A DNA stretch of 64,000 nt. Origin: Ursidibacter maritimus. Its GTDB lineage: Bacteria; Pseudomonadota; Gammaproteobacteria; Enterobacterales; Pasteurellaceae. The position numbers were made by a program, and so were the translations under genes. The first letter of the stretch is position 1, and each line of letters starts with the position of its first letter. Where the stretch lies: positions 124,001 through 188,000 of the forward strand of contig NZ_LEKN01000001.1 of the NCBI RefSeq assembly GCF_009761395.1, given 5' to 3'. Under the pieces are notes generated by a model. That model was given only the letters and a program-made list of their open reading frames with translations. It was not told where the DNA came from and did no database searches. Positions 18,707 through 29,621 of this stretch are shown in pieces.

Positions 18707-19528
18707 TCAGCGTAACTTACTTATCGCAAAACTGATCAAGAAACAGCACGCTTGTATCAAAATAATAGCCGGACCCGTCGCAACATTAAAATGGAAACTT
18801 AGGAAAACGCCCCAAAAGGCACTCATCAAGGATGTTGCTATGGCAATAAGTAACATACGATCAAAACGCTTTGCTAAGGTATATCCTGTAATCCCTGGAG
18901 TAATTAACATCGCAACAACTAGAATAACCCCAACCACTTGCATCGCACTGATGATAACTAATGCAAGTAGGACCAATAAACCATAGTGTAACACTTTGTT
19001 ATTTAGTCCAACTGTTCTTGCGTGACTAGGATCAAAGCAATAAAGCAGTAGATCTTTGCGTTTTATTAAAATAACAAGTAATACTGTTAATGCAATCCAC
19101 AACGATTGACGAAATTCTTCTGCTGTTATACCAAGTAAATCGCCAAACAAAATATGCATTAAATGCTGATCACTCTGTACTTTGGCAAACAACACCAATC
19201 CAAAGGCAAACATTCCTGAGAAAACAATTCCCATTACGGTATCTTCTTTAATTCGACTGTTGTCTTTCAGATAACCGACAGCAACAGCACAGAAAATACC
19301 CGAGACAAAAGCGCCAATTGCTAATGGAATAGCAAGTAAGTAAGCAATTACAATCCCTGGTAGTACGGCGTGAGAAATTGCATCACCCATCAATGACCAC
19401 CCCTTCAAGACTAAATAGCAGGACAAAGTGGCACAAACAACACCAACAACCATAGCAACAATCAATGCTTGTTGCATAAAGGGATATGAAAGTGGTTCAG
19501 CAAACCAATTTATAATGGCATCAAACAT
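18707..19528 (-). CDS. sitD: Metal ABC transporter permease (SitD/YfeD type)
   Basis: A 273-aa ABC-3 family membrane protein with eight or so helices and the conserved GWSLMGDAISHAVLPG and VVAMLITPGITGYTLA motifs. It pairs with the preceding permease, as in SitABCD/YfeABCD manganese and iron importers. It overlaps sitC by 8 bp and is the last gene of the unit. Confidence 0.92.
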   Translation of the reverse strand: MFDAIINWFAEPLSYPFMQQALIVAMVVGVVCATLSCYLVLKGWSLMGDAISHAVLPGIVIAYLLAIPLAIGAFVSGIFCAVAVGYLKDNSRIKEDTVMGIVFSGMFAFGLVLFAKVQSDQHLMHILFGDLLGITAEEFRQSLWIALTVLLVILIKRKDLLLYCFDPSHARTVGLNNKVLHYGLLVLLALVIISAMQVVGVILVVAMLITPGITGYTLAKRFDRMLLIAIATSLMSAFWGVFLSFHFNVATGPAIILIQACCFLISFAISKLR

Positions 19529-20399
19529 TATTACTTTCTCCGTAAGCGGTCACTTTTTGCGATTTTTTTGCAAATTTACGGGGTAATAATCCATATTTAG
19601 GTGCGAAGAAAAAGGCGATTAGAAAAATCAAAGTTTGTAGTGAAACAATGAATCCACCCGTTGCACCATCTGCAAAATAACTTAAATAAGCTCCAACGGA
19701 ACCAGTTACGCCACCAAGAATAATTGAGATAATCAGTAATTTTCCAAATCTATCCGTCAGTAAGTAAGCAGTCGCCCCGGGTGTAACCACCATCGCAATG
19801 ACTAAAATTGCACCCACACTTTGTAAAGCAGTTACAATACAAGCGCTGAGCAGAGAGAAAAATAGAATTTTAAGTCGAATAGGTGAAATACCGACAGCTT
19901 TTGCTTGCACTTCATCAAAAAAGACAAGTAATAAATCTTTCCAATAAATAATCAGAAAAAAGAGTGAAACCCCAAGAATGATAGCAACCTGTAACATATC
20001 CTCATCGGCAATACCTAAAATATTACCAAGAATAATAGACTGCACATTTACTGATGTTGGATTGATAGAAATAATCAGTAATCCAAAAGCAAAAAAAGTA
20101 CTGAAAATAAAACCAATAATGGCATCTTCTTTTAATTTGGTAACCGATTTAATCGCTAAAATAGCAATAGTTGCAATAAAGCCTGAAAAAAACGCCCCTA
20201 TCGCATAAGGTAATGAAAATGCGTATGCCAAAGCAACACCCGGAACGACAGCGTGAGAAAGTGCATCACCAATTAACGACCAGCCTTTTAACATTAAATA
20301 AGCTGAAAGAAAAGCACAGACTGCTCCTATCGCACCGCTTGCCACTATGGCTTTAAACATATAATCATAAGAGAAAGGTTCAAGTAACCATTCAAACAT
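19521..20399 (-). CDS. sitC: Metal ABC transporter permease (SitC/YfeC type)
   Basis: A 292-aa ABC-3 family permease with the same GWSLIGDALSHAVVPG motif and VVTPGATAYLL segment as its neighbour. The two form a heterodimeric channel. The ATG overlaps the sitB stop by 1 bp. An uptake signal (AAGCGGTCA followed by TTTGCAAATT) lies in its 3' end near 19543. Confidence 0.92.
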   Translation of the reverse strand: MFEWLLEPFSYDYMFKAIVASGAIGAVCAFLSAYLMLKGWSLIGDALSHAVVPGVALAYAFSLPYAIGAFFSGFIATIAILAIKSVTKLKEDAIIGFIFSTFFAFGLLIISINPTSVNVQSIILGNILGIADEDMLQVAIILGVSLFFLIIYWKDLLLVFFDEVQAKAVGISPIRLKILFFSLLSACIVTALQSVGAILVIAMVVTPGATAYLLTDRFGKLLIISIILGGVTGSVGAYLSYFADGATGGFIVSLQTLIFLIAFFFAPKYGLLPRKFAKKSQKVTAYGESNNV

Positions 20400-21175
20400 T
20401 ACAATTCCTTGCGTTGTTCTGATTCATCCGCAAGAAAATGTTGATAACGCAATACTCCGCCGAACACACGCTCTAAATTTTCAGAGGTGAAAGTAGTTTC
20501 AATCGCACCTGCTGCGAGAACGGTTCGGTTAATCATTACTGCTTGGTCACAAAAACTGGGAACAGAACTTAGATTATGTGTGGAAACAAGAATAAGATGT
20601 CCTTCATCCCGCAATTGTTTCAATAGATCCATAATTGCGTTTTCAGTGGTTACATCCACTCCTGTAAAGGGTTCATCTAACAAAATAATTTGGCTTTCTT
20701 GTGCTAAGGCTCGGGCAAGAAAGACACGCTTTTTTTGCCCACCAGAAAGCTCACCAATTTGGCGATCACGCAAGTGAGCAATATTGACTCGCTCCATTGC
20801 ATCAAGCACTTTCTGCTTGTCTAACGCTGTTGGCAAGCGTAAGAAGTTCATATAACCATAGCGTCCCATCATTACCACGTCATAAACAGACACTGGAAAC
20901 TGCCAATCCACTTCTTCACTTTGCGGTACATAGGCAACCAAATTTTGCTTTAATGCCTGATCAACAGGCATACCGCAAATATTGATTTTTCCTTCGGGAC
21001 TTACTAGCCCCATAATGCTTTTGAATAGAGTGGATTTTCCACTACCATTGACCCCTAGTAATGCACAAATTGTGCCACCAGTTAGGTCAAAGGTAATATC
21101 GTGGATGGCAGTATGCCCATTGTTATAACGTACAGTAACATCTTTCACAGAAAGCGAACTTACGTGATATCTCAT
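20399..21175 (-). CDS. sitB: Metal ABC transporter ATP-binding protein
   Basis: A 258-aa ABC ATPase with Walker [11 protein letters not shown] (about 40-49), signature [15 protein letters not shown] and Walker [13 protein letters not shown]. The [19 protein letters not shown] segment is typical of the Mn/Zn/Fe (ABC-3) subfamily. It drives metal import through SitC and SitD and lies directly after sitA. Confidence 0.94.
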   Translation of the reverse strand: MRYHVSSLSVKDVTVRYNNGHTAIHDITFDLTGGTICALLGVNGSGKSTLFKSIMGLVSPEGKINICGMPVDQALKQNLVAYVPQSEEVDWQFPVSVYDVVMMGRYGYMNFLRLPTALDKQKVLDAMERVNIAHLRDRQIGELSGGQKKRVFLARALAQESQIILLDEPFTGVDVTTENAIMDLLKQLRDEGHLILVSTHNLSSVPSFCDQAVMINRTVLAAGAIETTFTSENLERVFGGVLRYQHFLADESEQRKEL

Positions 21176-21185
21176 TAGTTACAAC

Positions 21186-22064
21186 CTATTTTTCGAAACC
21201 TTTTACAATGGTAATTACAGTAACATTAAGCAGATCGATATAAGTTGGCACTGCACCTTCTTTAGTAGATAGAGAATCTACATAAAGCACGCCACCGTAT
21301 TTTGCTTTTGTTTCTTTTGCAACTTGTTTTGCAGGTTTATCAGAAATTGTACTTTCGCTAAATACGACAGGAATTTTATGCTCACGTACTTTCTTGATAA
21401 CATTTTTGATTTGTTGCGGAGTGCCTTGAGCATCTGCATTGATCGGCCATAAGTAGAGTTCTTTAAAGCCATAATCTTGTGCTAAATAGCTAAATGCACC
21501 TTCGCTAGTTACTAACCAACGTTGTGCTTCAGGCACATTATTTAGTCTTGCACGAAGTGGCTCATCTAACGCAGTAATTTTTGCTGCATAAGCTTTTGCA
21601 TTGTTATTATAGGCTTCTGCATTCTCTGGGTCATACTTCACCAATGCTTGACGAATGTTTTCAATATAAATTAAGGCATTTTTGGTAGACATCCAAGCGT
21701 GTGGATTTGGCATATCTTTATATGGGCCTTCATAAATTGAAATTGGGGTAATACCTTCTGTTACTACTACCGCTGGTTTATCTTTCACTTGAGTGAAGAA
21801 ACGCTCAAACCAACGTTCTAAATTCATTCCATTCCAAAGCACTAAATCAGCAGATTGTGCTTTTACAACATCTTGCGGGGTCGGTTGATAATCGTGGATT
21901 TCAGCACCTGGTTTAGTGATAGATTCTACCACTGCTTTATCACCCGCTACGTTTTGAGCGATGTCTTGAATAACAGTAAAGGTTGTGACAACTTTAAATT
22001 GTTTTGCTGACAATGGTGTAGCAGCAAGTAAAATTGTACCTAAGAGCGCGACTATTTTTTTCAT
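21186..22064 (-). CDS. sitA: Periplasmic metal-binding protein (SitA/YfeA type)
   Basis: A 292-aa cluster A-I substrate-binding protein with a signal peptide of about 20 residues. The four metal ligands of the family are visible: His in EIHDYQPTP, His in NPHAWMS, Glu in SEGAFSYL and Asp in YVDSLST. The His-His-Glu-Asp set points to Mn2+ or Fe2+ rather than Zn2+ (ZnuA has extra His). It heads the operon sitABCD, with a Fur-box-like sequence 65-83 bp upstream. Confidence 0.93.
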   Translation of the reverse strand: MKKIVALLGTILLAATPLSAKQFKVVTTFTVIQDIAQNVAGDKAVVESITKPGAEIHDYQPTPQDVVKAQSADLVLWNGMNLERWFERFFTQVKDKPAVVVTEGITPISIYEGPYKDMPNPHAWMSTKNALIYIENIRQALVKYDPENAEAYNNNAKAYAAKITALDEPLRARLNNVPEAQRWLVTSEGAFSYLAQDYGFKELYLWPINADAQGTPQQIKNVIKKVREHKIPVVFSESTISDKPAKQVAKETKAKYGGVLYVDSLSTKEGAVPTYIDLLNVTVITIVKGFEK

Positions 22065-22128
22065 TTTAATCTCCTTAAAAAAGTTATGGCCTTACGCACT
22101 TTCTATTATATACTTTCTCGGAAATTAA

Positions 22129-22147
22129 GCAAATGAAAATGATTTGC
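22129..22147. promoter_or_regulatory. Fur-box-like operator of sitABCD
   Basis: GCAAATGAAAATGATTTGC matches 13 of 19 positions of the Fur consensus and is itself an inverted repeat (GCAAAT/ATTTGC). It lies just upstream of sitA. MntR-type control is an alternative. Confidence 0.6.
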
Positions 22148-22166
22148 AAATTTTAGATTTACAATT

Positions 22167-23204
22167 TTACAAATCCTCTTTACGAAAATGTCGCTGGCTT
22201 TTTGTTTCCTCACGACTTTCAATTAAACGATGATAGTTTTCAAAACGAACAGAATCAATCTTACCCAATTCAACCGCTTCTCGCACTGCACAACCTGGAT
22301 CATCTTTATGCTTACAATCTCTGAATTTACAAGTTCCCAATACAGATTGAAACTCACGATAGCCTTGGGTAATTTGTTCAGGCTCTAAATGCCATAATCC
22401 GAATTCACGAATCCCTGGCGAATCAATTAAATTCCCACCTTGTTGTAGATGATATAAACGAGATGCAGTTGTAGTATGTTGTCCTAGCCCTGAAATATCA
22501 CTAACCTCCCCCGTTTGAGCGTTCACCTCAGGTAATAAACGGTTGATTAAGCTCGACTTTCCAACGCCTGATTGCCCAACAAAAATAGAAGTACCTTGTG
22601 CTAAATAAGCATCTAATGTTGCCATATTTTCACCACTATCTGCCGATAAACAGAGCGTTTGATATCCAATTTTTTGATAAATTGCCAACTGTTTTTCGAC
22701 TTCTTGACGAGCTTGAGCATCAAGCAGATCAATTTTATTTAACACAATCAAAGCAGGAATATTCGCATTTTCACAAATGACCAAGTAACGATCAATAATA
22801 TTCAACGACAGCTGGGGTAATACCGCGGACACAATAATAATTTGATCAATATTTGCCGCCATTACCTTGATACCATCATAATAATCAGGGCGACTTAATT
22901 CATTTTTGCGTGGATAAATCGCTTCAATAACACCACTTATCCCTTGTAATTGCTCATTTCCTAACCGCCAAGAAACCACATCTCCCACAACAACATTCTT
23001 TAGTGTACGGCGTAAATTACAACGAAAAATCTCACCGCTTTCCGTTTCCACATCAGCGTGTTTGGCGTGGCGAGTAACGACAATACCTTGCTGAATATCG
23101 CCAAGCATTTCATCTTGCCACTCAAATTCTTTTTTACTGATTTTTTTATGATGATTAGATTGAATACGGCGTTGTTGATTTTGGGTTAATCGGCGTTTAC
23201 TCAA
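22167..23204 (-). CDS. rsgA: Ribosome small subunit-dependent GTPase RsgA
   Basis: This circularly permuted GTPase helps mature the 30S subunit. It has an OB-fold N-terminal domain, then the G motifs in permuted order: G4 NKIDLLD, G1 [13 protein letters not shown]3 DSPGIREFG, and a C-terminal zinc knuckle ([14 protein letters not shown]). I place the start at a TTG (23204) because it gives [13 protein letters not shown], like the family N-terminus, and an AGAGAG lies 8 nt upstream; the frame continues to another TTG at 23228. About 345 aa, normal length. Confidence 0.93.
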   Translation of the reverse strand: MSKRRLTQNQQRRIQSNHHKKISKKEFEWQDEMLGDIQQGIVVTRHAKHADVETESGEIFRCNLRRTLKNVVVGDVVSWRLGNEQLQGISGVIEAIYPRKNELSRPDYYDGIKVMAANIDQIIIVSAVLPQLSLNIIDRYLVICENANIPALIVLNKIDLLDAQARQEVEKQLAIYQKIGYQTLCLSADSGENMATLDAYLAQGTSIFVGQSGVGKSSLINRLLPEVNAQTGEVSDISGLGQHTTTASRLYHLQQGGNLIDSPGIREFGLWHLEPEQITQGYREFQSVLGTCKFRDCKHKDDPGCAVREAVELGKIDSVRFENYHRLIESREETKSQRHFRKEDL

Positions 23205-23263
23205 AGGAAATACTCTCTTACAAGGCAATAACTAAAGCAAGAAGGATACTATAAAACAGCAAA

Positions 23264-23346
23264 AAGCGGTGAGATTCTTAAAGAAATTTGTAAATTAAAA
23301 GGTTTTATATAAGATGGTGGTAAAAAATCTGCCAAACTCACCGCTT
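23264..23346. repeat. Inverted pair of uptake signal sequences
   Basis: AAGCGGTGAG (23264-23273) and CTCACCGCTT (23337-23346) are perfect inverted repeats containing the Apl-type uptake core. They lie in the gap between malQ and rsgA. The 63-nt spacer makes a terminator role doubtful. Confidence 0.6.
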
Positions 23347-23396
23347 AAGCGACAATTTAAAGTAAAGCGCAAGAAAAGAACTAAAGCGCCAAAATA

Positions 23397-23433
23397 AACC
23401 CACCCTTACTAGATTGTCTGTAAAAGTGGGGTT
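23397..23433. other. Hairpin of unknown role
   Basis: AACCCAC pairs with GTGGGGTT (one bulge) and TTAC with GTAA further in. No T run follows on either strand. It lies in the gap between malQ and rsgA. Confidence 0.3.
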
Positions 23434-23500
23434 ATCCATAGTCTGAAATCACGACTTGTTAAGCAGCATTTTTATTTCAGTCTAATCAATGAATGGATCT

Positions 23501-25513
23501 TTATTTGTTTCTCTTTTGGCAAATTGTATCAAGTAACTGTTGTACCTTTTCATCAGCAAAGATAGCTTGTGTGGTTTGAGATAGCTTTCTACGCCAGTTT
23601 GGATATTCGGTACTTGTGCCGGGAATATTAACAGGCTCTAACATATTCAGCCAATCTTCAGGCTGTGTTCCAAATAGCACGCTATTCGTATCAGCTACAT
23701 AGCTTTGTAGCTGATGATTGAACACTTGGGTTATACCTGCACTATCAGGCTCTAAAATTTGAACACTTTCCACCGCTCTACGAATCGCTTCTTTATTAGA
23801 ATGACGAGTATCGCGTAAGATATGCAACACTTCTTCGTTTGGGTAAACACCATATTTTTGCCCAAGTTCAAAGTCATAGCCTTTCCAGTAGCCTTGTACC
23901 GTTGGTAAATCGTGGGTACTAAGTGTCGTCATTGCTTGATAAGGGTAGTTTTCTAGTGGCTTGCTACCTTGGTTATCATATTCAAAGTAGAAGATGTTGT
24001 ACGCCAAAATACCTTTATCCTCTAGAGCTTCTAACATTCCTTCTGGTACAGTACCTAAGGCTTCAGCAATAATTAAACATTGATGGCGTTGGCTTTCAAG
24101 GGCTAAAATAGAAAGCAGATCTTCTAAAGGATATTTCACATAGGCCCCGTTCTTAGCACTATCGCCTTTTGACACCCACCATAAACGAGCAAAGCCAAGA
24201 ATATGGTCAATCCGTAATGCCCCACAGTCTTTCATATTGGCTCGCAATAGATCGATAAAGGGTTGATAGCCACGTTCTTGCAATACTTCTGGGTGCATAG
24301 GCGATAAGCCCCAGTTTTGTCCTTGTGGAGCCATAATATCAGGCGGAGCCCCCACAGATGCACCTAACACATAAAGATCTTTATCCGCCCAGGTTTCTGC
24401 ACCATTATCGGCTACGCCAACAGCAAGATCTCGATAAAAACCGATTGGCATTCCTAATTGTTTTGCAAGTTGGTTACAGGCTTGTAACTGTTGCTGTGCG
24501 ATAAATTGTAACCACATATAGAACCGTACTAGATCGCTTTGCTCTACTTGGAATTGCTGTACGGAAGCGGTGTGATAGCTTTGATATTTTACATCCCAAC
24601 TACTCCAGCCCCACTGCTCACTAAATTGTGAGGAAAGCCATTGATGTAATGCATCAAATGTTCCTTGCACTTTTAATGGCTCGCCATTTTCGGCAATAAA
24701 TTGTTCAAATTGGGATTGATCTTGTTGGCAAAAATGGCGATAAGCTAAGCGTAACCCTTCTAATTTCAGCCAAGTTACTTGTGAATAATCCACATATTCT
24801 TTTTGACGAGCTTCATTTAATTGGCGTTGGATCTCATTAGAATAGAACCACGCTTGAGCTTCTTGGCTCTGTTGAAATGCCTCAATCGCACCAACGTTAA
24901 TATAAAGAATATTTTGCCATAAGCGAGAAGACGGACTATACGGGCTTGCCCCTTCAGGATTAGCAGGGAAAAGTGAGTGAATAGGGTTTAAACCAACAAA
25001 ATGTCCGCCTTTTTCCGCTAATCGCGTTAGAAATTCAGCTAAATCGCCGAAATCACCTATTCCCCAGTTTTGTTCGGAACGGAGCGTATAAAGCTGTAAA
25101 ATTGCTCCCCAGAGTTTCTTTTTCTCTGCTAATTCAGTTGGCTGAAATGCTCGTTCAGGGGTAATAATAATACGGCAATTTGCATTGCTATCGCCAAGGC
25201 TAAGTTGGTGATAACCAAGGGGCAAATTATTCGGTAAATGAATGGTATTGCGTTTACATTTTCCCGTTAAAATCTCACCGCTTTCTAAGGTTAATTGCCA
25301 CGCTTGAGGAATTTTTTGCGTTTTATCCGCAACAAATAATGCAATAGAAATCGCTTCACCTTGTTTGAATACTTTCACAAAGGGTAAGATTTTCGGGCTT
25401 TTGGGTGTCCCAAGTAATTTAGCCACTTTTTCATATACACTTGGTTCTGCATAGCAACGGCGACCGTGTTCATCAAGGAAATAGCTGTTTAAAAATGGGT
25501 GAGATTGTTTCAT
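23501..25513 (-). CDS. malQ: 4-alpha-glucanotransferase (amylomaltase)
   Basis: A 670-aa GH77 enzyme that disproportionates maltodextrins and releases glucose. Recognisable parts: the N-terminal sugar-binding region, SPYSPSSRLWQNILYINVGA, GIGDFGDLAEF (about 155), GFYRDLAVGVADNGAETW (with the nucleophile Asp region), ALRIDHILGFARLWWV, and IIAEALGTVPEGM (acid/base Glu). The start at 25513 follows GGAG. It ends the malEFGQ unit; a palindromic repeat lies in the malG-malQ gap. No maltodextrin phosphorylase gene is in the window. Confidence 0.95.
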   Translation of the reverse strand: MKQSHPFLNSYFLDEHGRRCYAEPSVYEKVAKLLGTPKSPKILPFVKVFKQGEAISIALFVADKTQKIPQAWQLTLESGEILTGKCKRNTIHLPNNLPLGYHQLSLGDSNANCRIIITPERAFQPTELAEKKKLWGAILQLYTLRSEQNWGIGDFGDLAEFLTRLAEKGGHFVGLNPIHSLFPANPEGASPYSPSSRLWQNILYINVGAIEAFQQSQEAQAWFYSNEIQRQLNEARQKEYVDYSQVTWLKLEGLRLAYRHFCQQDQSQFEQFIAENGEPLKVQGTFDALHQWLSSQFSEQWGWSSWDVKYQSYHTASVQQFQVEQSDLVRFYMWLQFIAQQQLQACNQLAKQLGMPIGFYRDLAVGVADNGAETWADKDLYVLGASVGAPPDIMAPQGQNWGLSPMHPEVLQERGYQPFIDLLRANMKDCGALRIDHILGFARLWWVSKGDSAKNGAYVKYPLEDLLSILALESQRHQCLIIAEALGTVPEGMLEALEDKGILAYNIFYFEYDNQGSKPLENYPYQAMTTLSTHDLPTVQGYWKGYDFELGQKYGVYPNEEVLHILRDTRHSNKEAIRRAVESVQILEPDSAGITQVFNHQLQSYVADTNSVLFGTQPEDWLNMLEPVNIPGTSTEYPNWRRKLSQTTQAIFADEKVQQLLDTICQKRNK

Positions 25514-25553
25514 TTTATTGCTCCAAATCTTTTTTATTTCTATTTTTTCGTTC

Positions 25554-25572
25554 GGACACACGCAGTGTGTCC
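25554..25572. repeat. Dispersed 19-bp palindrome, copy 1
   Basis: GGACACACGCAGTGTGTCC: an 8-bp stem with a 3-nt loop. The same sequence in the other orientation occurs at 39263 and 53467. It lies in the malG-malQ gap. Confidence 0.8.
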
Positions 25573-25605
25573 CTACAAGCAGAAGAAAATTATCTTACGA
25601 ATTCT

Positions 25606-26496
25606 TTAACCTTTTACACCACCAGCGGTTAATCCGCCAACTAACCAACGTTGTGCAATAATAAATACCAACGTAATTGGGATAGCGGATAAAATTGCTG
25701 CAGCTGCAAAATCCCCCCATAAATAGTTTTGTGGGTGTAAATACTGTTGCATTCCAACGGCAAGCGTATAGTTTTCTACATCACGCAAGAGTAAAGAAGC
25801 GACAGGCACTTCGATAATTGATGAAATAAAAGATAGGATAAATACCACCGCTAGAATGGGTACAGACAAAGGCAATAAAATTAAGCGGAAAGTTTGCCAA
25901 GGTGTTGCACCGTCAAGAGCGGCTGCTTCTTCCAGTGATTTATCAATCGTTTCAAAATAGCCTTTGATTGTCCAAACGTGCATTGCAATTCCACCAAGAT
26001 AAGCAAAAATAACGCCACCATGAGTATTCAGTCCTAAGAATGGCACATAGTTGCCTAGTCGATCAAACAATGCGTATAACGCAACAAGAGAAAGCACAGC
26101 AGGGAACATTTGGAAAATCAACATACTTTGTAGCAACATTGATTTCCCTGCAAAGCGTAAACGAGCAAAGGCATAAGCGGCAGTCGTTGAAAGAGCAAGC
26201 GTAATGATTGCCGTAATGCCAGCGACTTTTACGGAGTTCCACAGCCACAATAAGACAGGGAATGGTGGCGGAGTTACCGTACCATCTGCATTGGTCACAC
26301 TAAACCCTAATGCTAATTTCCAGTGTTCAAGTGAAATTTGGCTTGGAATAATTTCGCCAAGAGCTAAGTTACCTGGACGAAGTGAGATCCCTAAAATCAT
26401 TAACAATGGAAACATAATTAACGCACAAAATACAATCAGGAAAAAATGTGTAGCAAACAAACGTGTTTTCATTGATTTAGGTTGAACAATAGCCAT
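25606..26496 (-). CDS. malG: Maltose/maltodextrin ABC transporter permease MalG
   Basis: A 296-aa inner-membrane permease with six helices and the EAA loop ([18 protein letters not shown]) that contacts MalK. The C-terminus ends GLTAGGVKG, as in E. coli MalG. It follows malF by 16 bp. Confidence 0.97.
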   Translation of the reverse strand: MAIVQPKSMKTRLFATHFFLIVFCALIMFPLLMILGISLRPGNLALGEIIPSQISLEHWKLALGFSVTNADGTVTPPPFPVLLWLWNSVKVAGITAIITLALSTTAAYAFARLRFAGKSMLLQSMLIFQMFPAVLSLVALYALFDRLGNYVPFLGLNTHGGVIFAYLGGIAMHVWTIKGYFETIDKSLEEAAALDGATPWQTFRLILLPLSVPILAVVFILSFISSIIEVPVASLLLRDVENYTLAVGMQQYLHPQNYLWGDFAAAAILSAIPITLVFIIAQRWLVGGLTAGGVKG

Positions 26497-26512
26497 AATA
26501 TTTTCCTCCCTG

Positions 26513-28063
26513 TTAATCTTGCTGTAATTTGGTTAAGCGAATTTGGAATAATGCTAAACCGCTCACAAGTAAGAAGATAATCACCGCAATCGCAGCCGCC
26601 AAGCCGAAATCTTGAGTTCCACTACCTTCAAAGGCAATGCGGTAGGTATAGCTGACTAATAAATCAGTATGTCCTGCTGGCGTACTTGTACCGATCATTG
26701 ATGGGCGACCTTGTGTAAGCAGCTGAATTAACACAAAGTTATTAAAGTTAAAGGCAAAACTAGCAATCATTAATGGCATCAATGGTTTAATCAGCAGTGG
26801 CATTGTAATGCGAGTAAAGTTCTGCCATACCGTTGCACCGTCAATCGCAGAGGCTTCATAAAGATCATTCGGGATAGCTTTCAATAATCCCATACAGACG
26901 ATCATCATATAAGGGTAACCTAACCAAGTATTGACGATCAAAATCATCACTTTAGCCAAGAACGGATCATTAAACCATTCAGGGCGAATACCAAATAAGT
27001 TATTTAAAATAAGGTTAATTTCCCCGAAACTTTGGTTAAATAAGCCTTTGAACACCAAAATGGAGATAAAGCCTGGTACAGCGTAAGGCAAAATCAATAA
27101 TAGGCGATACACTGCTTTACCTTTTAAAGGTTCCCACTGTACTAAAGATGCAAAGATCATTCCTAACAGCGTAGTGAAAAAAACCGTAAGAAAAGCGAAG
27201 GTCACTGTCCAAATAAAGATTTGAATAAAAGGTTTTTGTACGCCTTCATCGGTTAAAATTTTAACAAAGTTTTGCCAACCAATACCCACTGTGTAGCCAG
27301 GTTCTAAACGTTTTCCACTAAAATTCCCTTGTTCATCAATCTGTTGAAAGAAACCAATATGATCGTTCGGTTTATAGCGTTCGCCTGTTTCATTATTGGT
27401 TAAAATTTGACCTTCAATATCAAAACTAAAGCGGTGGCTTTGTTGTGAAAATTGACGAAGTGAACTCATTGTCAGCATTTCATCATTAGGCAAAATCGCA
27501 TTGATTGTTTGTAATTGTTGGCGATTTTGCGTAATAGTTTTTAATGGTGCAACTTTGCTTTCAGGCAAAAGAGCCACTTCGTCTAATTTCACATCTCCTT
27601 TTAATTCAGTCAGTGCAAGCGGTGCGGAAAGATAATTTTTTTGCAATGCACTATTTTCTAATAAGATTTGGAATTTATCGCTTTCTGCTTCAAGTAATTT
27701 GAAATTGTAGCGTTCTCCTGAAAAATAACGTTGGGCTTGTAGTTGGCTGACCACTCTTTCAAAATTGAGTTGGTTCGTCCCACTATAATTAGTAAATGCA
27801 ATCACAACGGTGCAAACAAGTGGAAATACCACAAAAATACCTACCGCCGAAACACCAGGGAAAAGATAACGCCAGCGATATGCTCGTTCTGAACTAAATA
27901 CAAAAATACCTGATGCCACAACAACCAAGGTTAAAAGTGCAAAAAGAATTTCGCCTTGTAAGTAAATAGTAAACACTAAATAAAAAGCAATGAGATACAA
28001 AAGTGCAATAAAAATGCGTTTGCTCCAAAGTGGAGCAGTTGAAGTATGAGTGGAAGTTAGCAT
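26513..28063 (-). CDS. malF: Maltose/maltodextrin ABC transporter permease MalF
   Basis: A 516-aa permease with several N-terminal helices, the large periplasmic P2 loop between about residues 90 and 270 typical of MalF, and the EAA loop [18 protein letters not shown]. With MalG it forms the pore; the P2 loop touches MalE. The start at 28063 follows AAGGAAA. It is separated from malE by a 198-bp gap full of inverted repeats. Confidence 0.96.
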   Translation of the reverse strand: MLTSTHTSTAPLWSKRIFIALLYLIAFYLVFTIYLQGEILFALLTLVVVASGIFVFSSERAYRWRYLFPGVSAVGIFVVFPLVCTVVIAFTNYSGTNQLNFERVVSQLQAQRYFSGERYNFKLLEAESDKFQILLENSALQKNYLSAPLALTELKGDVKLDEVALLPESKVAPLKTITQNRQQLQTINAILPNDEMLTMSSLRQFSQQSHRFSFDIEGQILTNNETGERYKPNDHIGFFQQIDEQGNFSGKRLEPGYTVGIGWQNFVKILTDEGVQKPFIQIFIWTVTFAFLTVFFTTLLGMIFASLVQWEPLKGKAVYRLLLILPYAVPGFISILVFKGLFNQSFGEINLILNNLFGIRPEWFNDPFLAKVMILIVNTWLGYPYMMIVCMGLLKAIPNDLYEASAIDGATVWQNFTRITMPLLIKPLMPLMIASFAFNFNNFVLIQLLTQGRPSMIGTSTPAGHTDLLVSYTYRIAFEGSGTQDFGLAAAIAVIIFLLVSGLALFQIRLTKLQQD

Positions 28064-28138
28064 TTTATTTTCCTTGTTTTGAACGGCGAGTAGGAAATTG
28101 CAAGAAATTGATAGAAAGTAACCGCTTGTCATTTTATT

Positions 28139-28245
28139 CCCCTCTTTAGTAAAGAGGGGTTAGGGGAGATTTGTAGAAAAATAAGAGGGTTTTTATCACT
28201 TACTTTTTGTTAATCATTTATATCAAATCTCCCTAGATTTTTCTA
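28139..28245. repeat. REP-like inverted repeats in the malE-malF gap
   Basis: A perfect stem CCCCTCTTT/AAAGAGGGG (28139-28159) is followed by arms TAGGGGAGATTTG (28161-28173) and TAGAAAAAT (28174-28182), which are complementary to CAAATCTCCCTA (28224-28235) and ATTTTTCTA (28237-28245). The order of arms allows alternative or pseudoknot-like pairing. The position, between malE and malF, recalls the REP elements that stabilise malE mRNA in E. coli. Confidence 0.7.
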
Positions 28246-28261
28246 AAGAGAGTGCTTTAAA

Positions 28262-29446
28262 TTACTCTTTCTCAATTTTTGCTTGAGCTTCATCAAGAGC
28301 TGCTTTCACAGGCTGACGACCATTGACTGCACTATCAATAGCAGCTTTTTCAGCATACCAAAAACGGCTCATTTGCGGAATATTCGGCATAATTTCACCA
28401 TTTTCAGCATTTGCCATTGTCGCTGCAATACGAGCATCCGAGGCTAATTTTGCTTGGAAACTCTTTAATGCCACCGCACCAAGTGGTGTATCTGTATTTA
28501 CAGTGTCTAAGCCATTATCCGTTAAGAGATGATTTTCTAAGAACTCTTTAGCAAGGTCTTGGTTCGGACTTGAAGCATTAACCGCCGCACTTAAAACACC
28601 TACAAATGGTTTACTTGCTTTACCATTTAAAGTTGGTAATACCGCAACGCCGTAATTGATTTTGCTTTTCTCAATGTTTGACCATGCCCAAGGACCATTG
28701 ATAGTCATTGCAGTTTCGCCTTTATTAAAAGACGCTTCGGCAACAGAATAGTCTGTATCCGCATTGATTACTTTATTTTTAACAAGATCAACGACAAATT
28801 TTAAGCCTTTTTGAGCGGCTTCATTATTTACGCCAATGTCTTTTACGTCATAGCCTTCAGGCGTTACTTTAAAGGCATAAGCACCTTGTGAAGAAATAAT
28901 CGGCCAAGTGAAATACGGTTCTGCCAAGTTCCACATAATCGCATTTTTGCCTTTCGCTTTGAGTTCTTTATCTAATTTCTCAATTTCTTCCCACGTTTTC
29001 GGCGGAGTTGCTACTAAATCTTTATTGTAAATCAATGAAAGAGATTCAACCGCAATCGGATACGCAATTTGTTTGCCATTATATTTGGTCGCATTCCAAC
29101 CAATATCAGAAAGTTTTGCTTTAAAGTCTGCACTTGGGTGAACTTCTGCCAATAAACCTGATTGTGCATAACCGCCCATACGGTCGTGAGCGAAAATAAT
29201 AATATCAGGGCCATCGCCAGTTGATGCAACCTGTGGGAATAATTCTTCTAATTTGCTTGGGTGTTCTACAACAACTTTTACCCCTGTTTCTTGTTCAAAT
29301 TTTTTACCCACTTCGGCTAAGCCGTTATAACCTTTATCGGCGTTAATCCAAATGTTTAATTGACCTTCAACTAATTTCGCCTGCACGCCTTGTGCTAAAC
29401 ATAATCCTGCAAATACGGCTAATGCTGTTTTGGTTAAGTTTTTCAT
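28262..29446 (-). CDS. malE: Periplasmic maltose/maltodextrin-binding protein MalE
   Basis: A 394-aa substrate-binding protein with a signal peptide of about 23 residues (cleavage near VQA-KLVEG). It has the family features: [20 protein letters not shown] at the mature start, [21 protein letters not shown] around 80-100, and [23 protein letters not shown] around 250. It delivers maltodextrins to MalFGK2. First gene of the leftward arm of the divergent mal region. Confidence 0.97.
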   Translation of the reverse strand: MKNLTKTALAVFAGLCLAQGVQAKLVEGQLNIWINADKGYNGLAEVGKKFEQETGVKVVVEHPSKLEELFPQVASTGDGPDIIIFAHDRMGGYAQSGLLAEVHPSADFKAKLSDIGWNATKYNGKQIAYPIAVESLSLIYNKDLVATPPKTWEEIEKLDKELKAKGKNAIMWNLAEPYFTWPIISSQGAYAFKVTPEGYDVKDIGVNNEAAQKGLKFVVDLVKNKVINADTDYSVAEASFNKGETAMTINGPWAWSNIEKSKINYGVAVLPTLNGKASKPFVGVLSAAVNASSPNQDLAKEFLENHLLTDNGLDTVNTDTPLGAVALKSFQAKLASDARIAATMANAENGEIMPNIPQMSRFWYAEKAAIDSAVNGRQPVKAALDEAQAKIEKE

Positions 29447-29514
29447 CGCTTTTTCCTCATTTTAGGTTAAATGAAATTTGACGGTTGCATAATGAAAGAT
29501 TTGATAATGGAGTT

Positions 29515-29525
29515 CATCATCCCCC
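29515..29525 (-). promoter_or_regulatory. Possible MalT box
   Basis: On the minus strand this reads GGGGGATGATG, close to the MalT box GGGGA(T/G)GAGG, about 70-80 bp upstream of the malE start. Only one clear copy is seen, whereas E. coli has several, so it is tentative. Confidence 0.4.
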
Positions 29526-29549
29526 TTTCTCAACCCCATCAGTTTATTT

Positions 29550-29565
29550 AGTGATCTATTTCACA
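29550..29565. promoter_or_regulatory. CRP site 1
   Basis: AGTGA-TCTATT-TCACA matches 9 of 10 consensus half-site bases (TGTGA-N6-TCACA). It is the CRP site nearest malE. Confidence 0.7.
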
Positions 29566-29588
29566 TTTTTAGATCAAAGCGGAAAAAG

Positions 29589-29604
29589 CGTGAAACAGAT
29601 CACA
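29589..29604. promoter_or_regulatory. CRP site 2
   Basis: CGTGA-AACAGA-TCACA matches 9 of 10 half-site bases. Its centre is about 39 bp from site 1 and 33 bp from site 3. Confidence 0.7.
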
Positions 29605-29621
29605 AAAATATCACTTAAAAA

